From positions 26,136 through 90,135 of the forward strand of contig JAICJH010000021.1 in NCBI GenBank assembly GCA_025928545.1: a DNA stretch of 64,000 nt, read 5' to 3'. Shown here piece by piece: positions 36,022 through 44,429 of this stretch. The position numbers and the translations under genes are program-made. Below the pieces are notes generated by a model. The model was not told where the DNA came from. It did no database searches and saw nothing but the letters and a program-made list of their open reading frames with translations. Source of the stretch: Bryobacteraceae bacterium. Its GTDB lineage: Bacteria; Acidobacteriota; Terriglobia; Bryobacterales; Bryobacteraceae. The first letter of the stretch is position 1. Every line of letters starts with the position of its first letter.

Positions 36022-36462
36022 TTAGTTGCTGCCCGTCTGGTGGCCGGGGTCCTTGCCATCCGCAGCGGGCCGGGCGATGTCGTGATACATGCGGGTGCCG
36101 TCGGGTTTAGTCACGTAGAAAAGCGAAATTCCCTTGGAGCCATCTCGCATCGGGTGACCTGTCACGCTGATCGAGTCACCGGGTTTGTAGGACGCCCGAT
36201 TCCAGCCCTGACGTGCCATGATGTTCACGGCGCCGCCCTCCACATCCCAGACGCCAACGGTGGAGGGATCGACCCCAGCCTTGTCGGCAACCTTAATGAT
36301 GATGTGGGTGTGTGGATTTTCCCAATTGTATTCCTGAACCGTACCGACGTATGTCACGTTTTTGGACATTTCGAACATCGCGAAGGAGTGATGGGCAAAT
36401 GCCGGGACGCCAAGAGCTAACGCCCCCATAACGGCGACCATGGCAATCGTCTTTGCTTTCAT
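36022..36462 (-). CDS. Exported AHHSF-type protein (DUF6152-like)
   Basis: A 146-residue secreted protein. The signal peptide ends ALALGVPAFAHHSFAMFE, with HHSF right at the mature N-terminus, a hallmark of the DUF6152 family. The body is a small beta-barrel: NVTYVGTVQEYNWENPHTHIIIKV, then ASYKPGDSISVTGHPMRDGSKGISLFYV. The clustered histidines (HHSF, PHTH, GHPM) could bind metal, which is inference. AGAGG precedes the ATG. In this lineage such genes often lie near TonB receptors, as here. Function unknown. Confidence 0.8.
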   Translation of the reverse strand: MKAKTIAMVAVMGALALGVPAFAHHSFAMFEMSKNVTYVGTVQEYNWENPHTHIIIKVADKAGVDPSTVGVWDVEGGAVNIMARQGWNRASYKPGDSISVTGHPMRDGSKGISLFYVTKPDGTRMYHDIARPAADGKDPGHQTGSN

Positions 36463-36903
36463 CTGTTTAAACCTCTTTTACCTTGGGTAAGGGACTTGGA
36501 CCTGGAACCGCCGCTGAGCGATCCGTACTAAGACAAAATAACAGGGTCTGAGTGCCTGACGCCACACCCAACCACCTCCAGGGAGGATATGTCCCGGTCT
36601 ATTACCCGGCGAAACCACGCCAAGATGCGTGTCCGAGACTGTACGCGACAGTCATTAGCGGAATATTCTTCCCGCATTTTCATGCAGTTACAACGTCGTA
36701 AAAAACTGCACGATATTTTTCGCCTTCGATGTTCGTGCAACCCAAAAACGACCGTCCAGGGCCAACCGAGTGCCCCGAGGGACGAGTGTCGGACCATCCA
36801 GGACTGTCCGAGGCCTTATACGCATCCCCAGATCGGATATCTAATTTAGGACAGCACCGAGCGGCCACCCGGCCGACCCAATCAAACCAAGGGGAGTACC
36901 TGA
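36463..36903. promoter_or_regulatory. Divergent regulatory region before the second TonB receptor
   Basis: A 441-base gene-free region between two divergent genes. It holds three inverted repeats: GACTGT-N5-ACAGTC (36637-36653), TGCAGTT-N14-AACTGCA (36683-36710) and TCGGAC-N11-GTCCGA (36789-36811). No gene is visible. The concentration of symmetric elements suggests operator sites for the receptor gene. Confidence 0.55.
36631..36656 (+). promoter_or_regulatory. Palindromic element shared with the 45.8-kb regulator region
   Basis: This 26-base element contains GTCCGAGACTGT then GCGACAGTCATT, forming the inverted repeat GACTGT-acgcg-ACAGTC. Both 12-base halves recur exactly between the two divergent membrane-anchored regulator genes (45806-45817 and 45881-45892). 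The sharing suggests a common regulator-binding site. Confidence 0.5.
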
Positions 36904-39900
36904 ATGACTTTGTTGTCGCGATGCGCGTCACGTAATGTGGGAATCGGAATACTGGCGCTAACCGCCCTGATGGCCACGTTCGCCTCATTGGCGTCCGCCC
37001 AAAACGTCAGCAGTTCGCTGGAGGGAACAGTCTTTGACCCAGCGGACGCCGCTGTGCCAAGAGCCAAACTGACCCTCAAAGACGAAGGTAGCGGAAATGT
37101 CCGCCAGGCTACGGCGGATGATACGGGCTTCTTCCGGTTTCTGGCCTTGCCGGCAGGTACGTACTCGCTCAATGCCTCGGCCGCCGGGTTCAAGGGACAG
37201 ACAGTCAACGGCATTACGCTCGTCCTGGCGGAAATGCGCTACACGAAAATCAATCTCACGGTCGGGAATGTGTCGGATTCAGTGTCAGTGACGGCGGATG
37301 CCACGCCGGTCCAAACCTCCTCCAGCGAAAAAGCGGCATTGATCGATTCCAATCAGTTGAGCACCGTCACCCTGAAAGGCCGGGATGTGTTTGGTTTTAT
37401 GAATCTTCTGCCCGGCGTCGTCGATACGGCAACCCGCGATGTCACCTCACCCAACGGCTTGAGCAATATCACAATCAATGGCAATACGACTTCCAAGAAC
37501 TTCTCGGTTGACGGCGTCAGCAACATGGATACCTCCGGAGACGCGACCGTTCACTACGAACCCAATATGGACGCGATTCAGGAGGTTAAGGTACTTGGCT
37601 CCAACTTTCAAGCCGAGTTCGGGCGGAATTCTGGTGGCTCAATCGCCGTAGTCACAAAGAGCGGCACTCAGAAATTTCACGGCAGCGGCTGGTGGAATCA
37701 CCGCCATGAAGGCTTTAACGCCAATGACTTTTTCAGAAACCAAAACGGGCAGGCCCGGTTGCCCTATCGCTATAACGTGGACGGCTGGAGCCTCGGTGGC
37801 CCAGGCTACATCCCGCATCTGCTTAATACCAGCAAGACCAAGTTCTTCTTTTTTGCATCCCAGGAATATACGGGGCAGTTGAATGGAGGCGCGACCGCAA
37901 TCGGCGTTCCGGCGGCAACCCAGTTCCGAACCGTTCCGACCGCCCTGGAGAGGGCCGGCGATTTTTCCAAGAGCGTGAACGGAAGCGGAGCGCTGATAAA
38001 AGTGATCGACCCCGGCACAGGGGCTCAATTCGCCGGAAACATGATTCCGGCGAGTCGATTCGATACGGTCGGCAGCAAAATTCTGGGCCTGATCCCGCTG
38101 CCGAACTACGCGCCCCCTCCCGGCAACGTGAACTATCTCCAGGATAATTTTCAGGACTCCGGGGTGGCGCCACACCCCCGGCGCAACGATGTTCTGCGCG
38201 GCGACGTGTACCTGTCGTCAAAGCTGAACGGCTATTTTCGCTGGATTCACGACTACGATGACACGCAGCAAATCCCGTTTTTCAATTTCCCATGGAAATC
38301 GTGCTGTCTGGTTGACCACCCGAATCCCGGGCACGGATATGCGGCTTCGGTAACTGCGACACTCTCGCCATCCCTGATAAACGACTTCACCTTCGGCAAG
38401 AGCTACAACACCTGGGCATGGACTCCGCTCGACCCCGCGGCCATCGCCCGCACTCAGGTCGGCAACCTCCCGTTCCTCTACACTCACAACTTTGATCTGA
38501 GCAATCCAAACGGGGAACGGAACTATATTCCAAACGTTACTTTCGGTGGCAGCGCGCCTCCGAACCCGGCGTCTTTCCAGATCGGCATGGGGAACTATGC
38601 GAACAGTAACGATATCTGGAGTTTTGACGACAACATCAACAAGATTCTGGGGAAACATACTCTGAAGGCGGGGCTTTATTACGAGCGAACCTACAAGGTG
38701 CAACCGCCTCAGGGTGGTCAAAACACCAACGGGACATTGAATTTCACTCCCGACGCCAACAACCCCCTGAACACCGGCGACAGTTACGCGAATGCACTGC
38801 TCGGTTATCTGGACGCCTACACGGAGTCTTCCATCCGGGTAGTCGAAAACATGAAGATAGATTTGAGGGAGTTTTACATTCAGGACAATTGGCATGCCAG
38901 CCGAAGACTGACGCTTGATCTTGGCGTCCGCTTTTACAGCCACTCGCCGCTGGTGGATCTGAATAACTCCATCGGCCTGTTCGATCCCAATCGGTACTCC
39001 AAAGCAGCGGCGCCGCGCATCTACGTTCCGGGCTGCAAAGTGACCGGTACCGGAACCTGCGCTTCGGCAAACCGCGTCGCCCTGGACCCGGCAACGGGAA
39101 CCCAGGCGCCTCAGGCTTACATCGGTGATTTCGTTCCGGGCTCGGGTAATGCGGCGGTCGGAATGTTCCAGCCCGGCAAGAACGGCGCACCGCTGGATTT
39201 CTATCACCAACGATCTGTGGTCGCTGCTCCCCGTTTTGGCTTTGCCTATGACGTTCATGGCGACGGCAAAATGGCCATCCGCGGAGGCTTCGGAATTTTC
39301 TACAACACGCTGAATGTGAATTCGCTGGGAATCACCACCGCACAAGGCCTGCCGCCAGTCGGCTACACGGCGAATCTTTCCTACTCTCCTATCACCAGTC
39401 TGGTTGCGGGCTCCGGCGTGAATGCTCCGGTGAACGTAAACTCGCCGGTAGGTGATTACCCCTGGGATTATGTCAGAAATGGCAGCTTTGGTATGCAGAG
39501 GAGCATAGGACGCGGCACAGTTATCGATGCCAGCTATGTAGGCAACTGGGGAGGGCATTTGCCGCTTCAGGCCAATATAAATGCCGTGCCACTGGGAGCG
39601 GATTTCCTGCCGGCGAACATCAGCCCGGTTACAGGTGGCGCGCTTACCCAGGCGACCAGCTCGCTGTTGCGGCCCAATTATCCGGGCCTGCTGAACATCA
39701 ACCAGCTGCGATTTGTGGGCCACACGAGCTACAACGCACTCCAGGCAACTCTGAACCGTCGCCTGACAAATGGGTTGCAGTATGGTCTCTCTTATACGTG
39801 GTCCCACTCCCTGGGCACCACCGCATTCGATCCTCTGGTGCCGGACAACGAAGCACGCAATTATGGCCCCACGGCGGCCGATCGCCGCCAGGTGCTCGCA

Positions 39901-40446
39901 ATCAACTATTCCTACAATCTCCCTCGTCTGGGTAAAGCGCTCAACAGTAAGCTGTTGGGCGTGGTAACCGACGGATGGGTGCTTTCAGGGGTCACGACCT
40001 TCGCGAAGGGCGCGCCGTTTTCGCCCACGTGCGCCACCAGCACGGGTGCCGATATCACGGGCTCGGTGAGCGAGACTCCACGTTGTCAGGTAATAGCCAG
40101 CCTGAAGGCGTCTCCCGTCATTCCCGGAACTCAGTTCAACACAGCAGCTGTTACGCTTGCACCAGTGAACTCGATTGGGAATGCGGGACTCGGCATGCTG
40201 ACGGGACCTGGCTATCAAAACTGGGACGCGACTATGACCAAGACAATCCCTGTGGGTCTCGGCGAGCGAAAAGGACTAAAATTGGGTGTCCAGGCATACA
40301 ACGTCTTCAACCACACCCAGATTTCCGCCTGGGGCACGGCGTCGACTTTCAACGCCGCCGGCATCAACTCAACGGCGGCGTTCGGATTTCCAACCGCTGC
40401 GCGGCCGCCGAGGATTTTGGCCTTCTCGCTGCGATTCGAGTTCTAG
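36904..40446 (+). CDS. TonB-dependent receptor with carboxypeptidase-regulatory domain, second copy
   Basis: A 1180-residue outer-membrane receptor with the same architecture as the one at 32360. Signal peptide ending SLASAQ; regulatory beta-sandwich (SSLEGTVFDPADAAVPRAKLTLKDEGSGNVRQ, GTYSLNASAAGFKGQ); plug (VTLKGRDVFGFMNLLPGVVDT, QEVKVLGSNFQAEFGRNSGGSIAVVTKSG); long barrel ending RPPRILAFSLRFEF. Sequence identity to the other copy is low outside the signature regions, so they probably carry different ligands. It is followed after 44 bases by two TIM-barrel sugar isomerase-like genes, so a carbohydrate or glycoside ligand is the better guess. The 441-base leader is rich in inverted repeats. 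Confidence 0.92.
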   Translation: MTLLSRCASRNVGIGILALTALMATFASLASAQNVSSSLEGTVFDPADAAVPRAKLTLKDEGSGNVRQATADDTGFFRFLALPAGTYSLNASAAGFKGQTVNGITLVLAEMRYTKINLTVGNVSDSVSVTADATPVQTSSSEKAALIDSNQLSTVTLKGRDVFGFMNLLPGVVDTATRDVTSPNGLSNITINGNTTSKNFSVDGVSNMDTSGDATVHYEPNMDAIQEVKVLGSNFQAEFGRNSGGSIAVVTKSGTQKFHGSGWWNHRHEGFNANDFFRNQNGQARLPYRYNVDGWSLGGPGYIPHLLNTSKTKFFFFASQEYTGQLNGGATAIGVPAATQFRTVPTALERAGDFSKSVNGSGALIKVIDPGTGAQFAGNMIPASRFDTVGSKILGLIPLPNYAPPPGNVNYLQDNFQDSGVAPHPRRNDVLRGDVYLSSKLNGYFRWIHDYDDTQQIPFFNFPWKSCCLVDHPNPGHGYAASVTATLSPSLINDFTFGKSYNTWAWTPLDPAAIARTQVGNLPFLYTHNFDLSNPNGERNYIPNVTFGGSAPPNPASFQIGMGNYANSNDIWSFDDNINKILGKHTLKAGLYYERTYKVQPPQGGQNTNGTLNFTPDANNPLNTGDSYANALLGYLDAYTESSIRVVENMKIDLREFYIQDNWHASRRLTLDLGVRFYSHSPLVDLNNSIGLFDPNRYSKAAAPRIYVPGCKVTGTGTCASANRVALDPATGTQAPQAYIGDFVPGSGNAAVGMFQPGKNGAPLDFYHQRSVVAAPRFGFAYDVHGDGKMAIRGGFGIFYNTLNVNSLGITTAQGLPPVGYTANLSYSPITSLVAGSGVNAPVNVNSPVGDYPWDYVRNGSFGMQRSIGRGTVIDASYVGNWGGHLPLQANINAVPLGADFLPANISPVTGGALTQATSSLLRPNYPGLLNINQLRFVGHTSYNALQATLNRRLTNGLQYGLSYTWSHSLGTTAFDPLVPDNEARNYGPTAADRRQVLAINYSYNLPRLGKALNSKLLGVVTDGWVLSGVTTFAKGAPFSPTCATSTGADITGSVSETPRCQVIASLKASPVIPGTQFNTAAVTLAPVNSIGNAGLGMLTGPGYQNWDATMTKTIPVGLGERKGLKLGVQAYNVFNHTQISAWGTASTFNAAGINSTAAFGFPTAARPPRILAFSLRFEF

Positions 40447-40490
40447 GGTGATCTGACCTGCTACATAGGAGTTGCCCGGAAAAGCAACAT

Positions 40491-41435
40491 ATGCTCTCAC
40501 GACGAGAATTGGGAAAAGCCGCTCTGGCGGCAACAGTGCTCGCTCCCGCAACCAGGCTCCTGGCGCAGAAACCGGAGCTGATGGTGCGGGGCGTGCGCCT
40601 GGGAGCGATTACCGGCTCCCTTGGGCCGTTCAATAATATTCCCGAGGGGAAAGATGTCACTGACCTGGTAATCGAGCAGTGCCTTGCCGCAGACGTAGCA
40701 AATGTCGAACTGGTCAACAGTCTGTATGAACCGCGGGTCACAGGCGGCGGGATCGGTGGTCAGGCGCCTGCTGCCGCCTCTCCGGAATACCTGAAGAGTC
40801 GCGAGGACCTGCGGCAGTGGCGTCTCCGGACTCCGCCGGAATTTTTCTCAAAGATCCGCAAAAAATTCGATGACGCCGGGCTGAATCTGTTTTCCTGGGT
40901 CATGACAATCGGGGACGACTTCACCGAGCCGGAAATCGATGCGGTTTTCCGGCAGATGCAGGCGTTGAAGGTATCCGTCTTCTGCACCAACCAATCGCGA
41001 GTCTCCGCCGGGCCTCGCATGAAGCCCTATGCGGAGAAATACAACATACGGCCGGCGTTTCACACGCACGCGCTCGTCAATGACGTCAACGAAGTAGCTT
41101 CGCCAGAGAGTTTGCAGAAACTGATGGATTTGTCGAAATTGTTCATGATCAATCTCGACATCGGCCATTTCGCGCGTGGCGGCAACGATCCGTGGGCCTG
41201 GTTCCAGGCACATCATGATCGCGTCACGCACCTTCACGTCAAGGACCACAAAGCCGATAACTCGGCCGTCGAAATCGGCACGGGCGATCTCCACGTCAGG
41301 GAGATGCTGCACATGGTACGCGACCAAAAACTGCCGGTAGCTTTCATTCTGGAGCGCGACTTCAGAGGCACGGGTACCTCAGTAGAGGAAACGAAGATCC
41401 AGATTGGCATCATGCGTTCGATGCTGAATTCCTGA
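40491..41435 (+). CDS. Tat-exported TIM-barrel sugar phosphate isomerase/epimerase-like protein
   Basis: A 314-residue protein with a Tat signal (MLSRRELGKAALAATVLAPATRLLA) and an AP-endonuclease-2-type TIM barrel. The metal-site motifs are present: MINLDIGHFARGG (Asp, His), RVTHLHVKDHKA (His, Asp) and FILERDFRG (Glu). In this superfamily cytoplasmic members are epimerases or isomerases of free sugars; exported members act in the periplasm on unknown sugars or 3-keto sugars. It follows the TonB receptor by 44 bases and is 61 bases before a paralogue, so the three probably form one unit. Confidence 0.85.
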   Translation: MLSRRELGKAALAATVLAPATRLLAQKPELMVRGVRLGAITGSLGPFNNIPEGKDVTDLVIEQCLAADVANVELVNSLYEPRVTGGGIGGQAPAAASPEYLKSREDLRQWRLRTPPEFFSKIRKKFDDAGLNLFSWVMTIGDDFTEPEIDAVFRQMQALKVSVFCTNQSRVSAGPRMKPYAEKYNIRPAFHTHALVNDVNEVASPESLQKLMDLSKLFMINLDIGHFARGGNDPWAWFQAHHDRVTHLHVKDHKADNSAVEIGTGDLHVREMLHMVRDQKLPVAFILERDFRGTGTSVEETKIQIGIMRSMLNS

Positions 41436-41498
41436 CTTTATCGGCGTGAATCGGCGTGAATCGGCGGCTATTTGGGTTTGACGGAAAAGGGATCCATC

Positions 41499-42530
41499 GT
41501 GAAAACAAGACGTGAGTTCGGAAAATCAACGCTGGCAGCTTTGCCTGCGGCAGCTCTTTCATCAAATCTCTGGTCCGCGGCCAGGCTTGAATCCACGGTT
41601 CGCGGAGTCAAACTCGGACTGATCACGGGGTCGGTCGGTGGCGGAGGCCGTGGTGGTCCTGGTGGTCGCGGTGGTTCGGGAGGCCGAGGCGCGGCGCCAC
41701 CGCCGGTTCCGGAGCCGCCCGCCGGTGTTCCCGCACGTGATCCAGTCGATGTACTAATTGAGCAATGCATTGCGACCGGCGCCGCAAACATCGAATACTC
41801 CGGACCTGCCGTGGGGAAACCCCGATTGCTCGACGGAGTGATCGGCCAGCCCCCGCCTGTGCTGACGGACGACTACCGGAAGTCCCGTGAGGAGGTTCGC
41901 AAATGGATTCTGACCGCGCCGCTGCAACCTTTTGAAGATGCCCGGAGGAAGTTCGATGCGGCCGGACTGAACTGGTTTTCCGGCGTCAACACAATCGCGG
42001 AAGATTGCACCGATGAAGAAATCGACGCGCTGTTTAAGCAGATGGCCGCGATGAAAGTGAAAATGTTCTGCACCAACCAGACGCGGCTGGCGATCGCGCC
42101 GCGGATGGCGCCGTTTGCCGCGAAATACAAAATCATGCCGGCGTTTCACACCCACGACAAGTCGGAGGACCCGAACGAGGTGGCTTCCGCCGCAAGTCTG
42201 GTAAAACTTCTGGCGATGTCTCCCCGATTTATGGTGAATCTTGACATTGGTCACTACACGGCAGGCAATCAGGATGCGGTGGCGTTCATTAAAGAGCATC
42301 ACTCCCGTATCACTCATCTGCATATCAAGGACAGAAAGAAAGATCACGGACCCAATGTGGCATGGGGAACAGGCGACACGCCGATCAAAGAGTGCCTGCG
42401 GGTAGTCCGCGATGGGAAATACCCGATTTACGCGATCATCGAACGCGAGTACCGGGGACCGAACGACGGCACGGCTGTCGAAGAAACAAAAAAGTGCATG
42501 GAGTTCATGCGCCAGGCCCTGCTCAGCTAA
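41499..42530 (+). CDS. Tat-exported TIM-barrel isomerase-like protein with Gly/Arg insert
   Basis: A 343-residue paralogue of the preceding protein: GVKLGLITGS, VDVLIEQCIATGAANIEYS, NLDIGHYTAGN, HSRITHLHIKDRKKD and YAIIEREYRG occupy the same barrel positions. The GTG start at 41499 gives a Tat signal (KTRREFGKSTLAALPAAALSS); the frame opens nine codons earlier with TTG. The striking difference is a low-complexity insert near residues 46-66, GGGGRGGPGGRGGSGGRG followed by prolines, right after strand 1. This would sit as a loop at the barrel mouth. It probably shares a substrate class with the 40491 product. Confidence 0.82.
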   Translation: MKTRREFGKSTLAALPAAALSSNLWSAARLESTVRGVKLGLITGSVGGGGRGGPGGRGGSGGRGAAPPPVPEPPAGVPARDPVDVLIEQCIATGAANIEYSGPAVGKPRLLDGVIGQPPPVLTDDYRKSREEVRKWILTAPLQPFEDARRKFDAAGLNWFSGVNTIAEDCTDEEIDALFKQMAAMKVKMFCTNQTRLAIAPRMAPFAAKYKIMPAFHTHDKSEDPNEVASAASLVKLLAMSPRFMVNLDIGHYTAGNQDAVAFIKEHHSRITHLHIKDRKKDHGPNVAWGTGDTPIKECLRVVRDGKYPIYAIIEREYRGPNDGTAVEETKKCMEFMRQALLS

Positions 42531-42564
42531 GGGCAGCGGCAGTCTAAGAATGCCAAGGAATAAT

Positions 42565-43731
42565 ATGAGAAAACTAAATAGCCGAATCGCCGCGCTAATT
42601 ACCCTCGCGGGTGCGATTTTCGCTCAGACGAAGGCTCCCGGACCAGCCGATGCGACTTCGAAAGCGCTGGCGGCGACGCTGGCCTTTACTTCCACCCTGA
42701 CCCCTGAACAGCGGCAGAAAGCCGTCTATGAGTTCGACAGCGATAGAAAGCCCAAATGGAACAACCTGCCACCCAGCATGGCGAATCCGGCCGGTATTCC
42801 GCTCAGTGAATTGGACGCCAGGCAACAGGATCTCGCGCTCGCGGTGGTCAAATCCGCTCTCAGCGCTTACGGATATCAGAAGACCATGGATGTCATCGAT
42901 GCGGACGCTTACTTCGGAACGGACATGGGCGCGACTTTTCCAACCGGAAAGAGCGCATACAGACTGGCTATCTTCGGGAAGCCGTCGCTGACCGAACCCT
43001 GGGAAATCCAGTTCAATGGGCACCATCTCGGCCTGAACGTGACTATCGTAGGCAAGAACAACGTCATGGCGCCGAGCATGATTGGCGCCTACCCGAACAT
43101 CTATCCCAAAAACGGAAAAGAATTTCACGTGATGGGGGAAGAGACCACCCGTGCGATGAAACTGATGCAGGCCCTTAATGCCGACCAACAAAAGAAGGCC
43201 ACTATCACGTCGGTGATGGGCGACTATATTCTGGGGCCGGGACATGACGGGGAGGTTGTACAGCCCGAGGGCTTAAAAGCCGCCGAAATGACCGCACAAC
43301 AAAAAGCGATCTTGCTCGACCTGACATCGCGATGGGTCAACGTCATCAACGATCCTGCTGCCAAAGCCAAGATGGATGAGGTCCGGAAGAATATCGACAC
43401 AACCTGGTTTGCGTGGAGCGGCGCACCGGACGCGGGCGAAAAGGCCTACTTCCGGATCCAGGGCCCGACGGTGTGGATCGAATATGCCCCGCAGAATAGT
43501 GGCTTCGGCGCCGGCGGCCGGGGAGGTGGAGGTGGCGGAGGACGCGGAGGAAGTGGCGGCGGCGGCCGGGGAGGCGGGCGCGGTGGGAGTGGCGGTGGCG
43601 CTCCCAGAGTCGGTTTGGGCGGCCAGCCCAATGTGACTGGCCAGATTACTGCCGAACGTGACCCGAACCACGTACACACGGTTTACCGGGATTTCACGAA
43701 CGACTACGGCAAACGACTCGCCGCCAAATAA
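42565..43731 (+). CDS. Exported DUF3500-family protein with Gly/Arg-rich tail
   Basis: A 388-residue secreted protein. Signal peptide MRKLNSRIAALITLAGAIFAQ; then DUF3500 (about 25-310): LTPEQRQKAVYEFDSDRKPKWNNLPP, EIQFNGHHLGLNVTIVG, PSMIGAYPNIYP, FAWSGAPDAGEKAYFRIQGPTVWIEYAPQ. These are the usual family blocks. An almost pure Gly/Arg/Ser tract of about 40 residues interrupts the end, followed by HVHTVYRDFTNDYG. Start 42565 is chosen for AAGGA upstream and the clean signal peptide; ATG 42550 is possible. DUF3500 function is not established. It follows the TIM-barrel pair by 34 bases, likely the same operon. Confidence 0.85.
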   Translation: MRKLNSRIAALITLAGAIFAQTKAPGPADATSKALAATLAFTSTLTPEQRQKAVYEFDSDRKPKWNNLPPSMANPAGIPLSELDARQQDLALAVVKSALSAYGYQKTMDVIDADAYFGTDMGATFPTGKSAYRLAIFGKPSLTEPWEIQFNGHHLGLNVTIVGKNNVMAPSMIGAYPNIYPKNGKEFHVMGEETTRAMKLMQALNADQQKKATITSVMGDYILGPGHDGEVVQPEGLKAAEMTAQQKAILLDLTSRWVNVINDPAAKAKMDEVRKNIDTTWFAWSGAPDAGEKAYFRIQGPTVWIEYAPQNSGFGAGGRGGGGGGGRGGSGGGGRGGGRGGSGGGAPRVGLGGQPNVTGQITAERDPNHVHTVYRDFTNDYGKRLAAK

Positions 43732-43740
43732 TCTTCGGCG

Positions 43741-44421
43741 TCAGCCCTGATCGGCTGCGGCCGGCGCCACCCGGCGGCGCAGATACCACCTGAGGCTGAA
43801 CACTACTGCAAGGCCAGCGGCAAGTCCCGTCAGTCGCCCGGGCCATCCCCCGGAAACATCCGACCCGGCGTTGATCGCCGGCTTCACATCATACTCAATG
43901 GTGATGGCGCGTTGCGTCTGATCGCGTTTCTGACTGACGATGGCTATGGACGGGTCTTCCGGCATCATGGTGTTCGCCAGATAAATACTGCTGGTCGGAT
44001 CGTTGTCGTTTTGGAAAACAACCTGGTGACGTCCGGCAACGCGGAGTGTATTGGCGGACAACTCAAACCGGATCATCGCCTCGCCGCCGGAAAGCTCTGC
44101 CAGTGTCGGATATTCGAACCCTGCCAGCGCGATGGGTTGCGAAACATCATCGATATGGAGCGAAATCCCCCGGAGAAACTTCTCGCCATAGTCGCGGCCC
44201 TCTGATTCAGATATTGCCCCATCCCCGTCCGCGTCGATCTTGGAAAAAATACCAGCGGCCAGCAGGGTTCCGGGAGTTACGTAAGTCTTGATCGTCAGAT
44301 GATCGTGAAAAACTGCGATGCGGGTTGCCTGGAGGCACTCGTCAAGTCGGTGCGCAACCGTCGCAGGGCAGATGGCGAGCATCAGAGCAGCAACGGCCCA
44401 AGCCCGGCGATAGTCTGACAT
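43741..44421 (-). CDS. Exported EF-hand protein with C-terminal membrane anchor
   Basis: A 226-residue protein with an N-terminal signal, the motif AHRLDECLQATRIAVFHDHLTIKTYVTPG, one canonical EF-hand loop (DADGDGAISESEG, near 62-74), a beta-rich middle and a C-terminal membrane helix (GRLTGLAAGLAVVFSLRWYL) followed by RRR. The opening AHRLDE and following beta strands resemble the periplasmic part of HupE/UreJ-like or nickel-export-linked proteins, where the mature N-terminus can bind metal; this is a weak similarity. It lies 8 bases downstream of the minus-strand regulator gene 44430, so they probably share a transcript. Confidence 0.65.
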   Translation of the reverse strand: MSDYRRAWAVAALMLAICPATVAHRLDECLQATRIAVFHDHLTIKTYVTPGTLLAAGIFSKIDADGDGAISESEGRDYGEKFLRGISLHIDDVSQPIALAGFEYPTLAELSGGEAMIRFELSANTLRVAGRHQVVFQNDNDPTSSIYLANTMMPEDPSIAIVSQKRDQTQRAITIEYDVKPAINAGSDVSGGWPGRLTGLAAGLAVVFSLRWYLRRRVAPAAADQG

Positions 44422-44429
44422 GGCCTGAA

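Noticed and set aside
38218..39807. 529-codon open frame antisense to the second TonB receptor
   Set aside because: The receptor on the + strand has all plug and barrel signatures; the reverse frame has no family features.
41438..41466. Tandem ATCGGCGTGA repeats between the two TIM-barrel genes
   Set aside because: Only about two and a half units of ten bases; too few for a CRISPR, iteron or regulatory array, and it is likely slippage.
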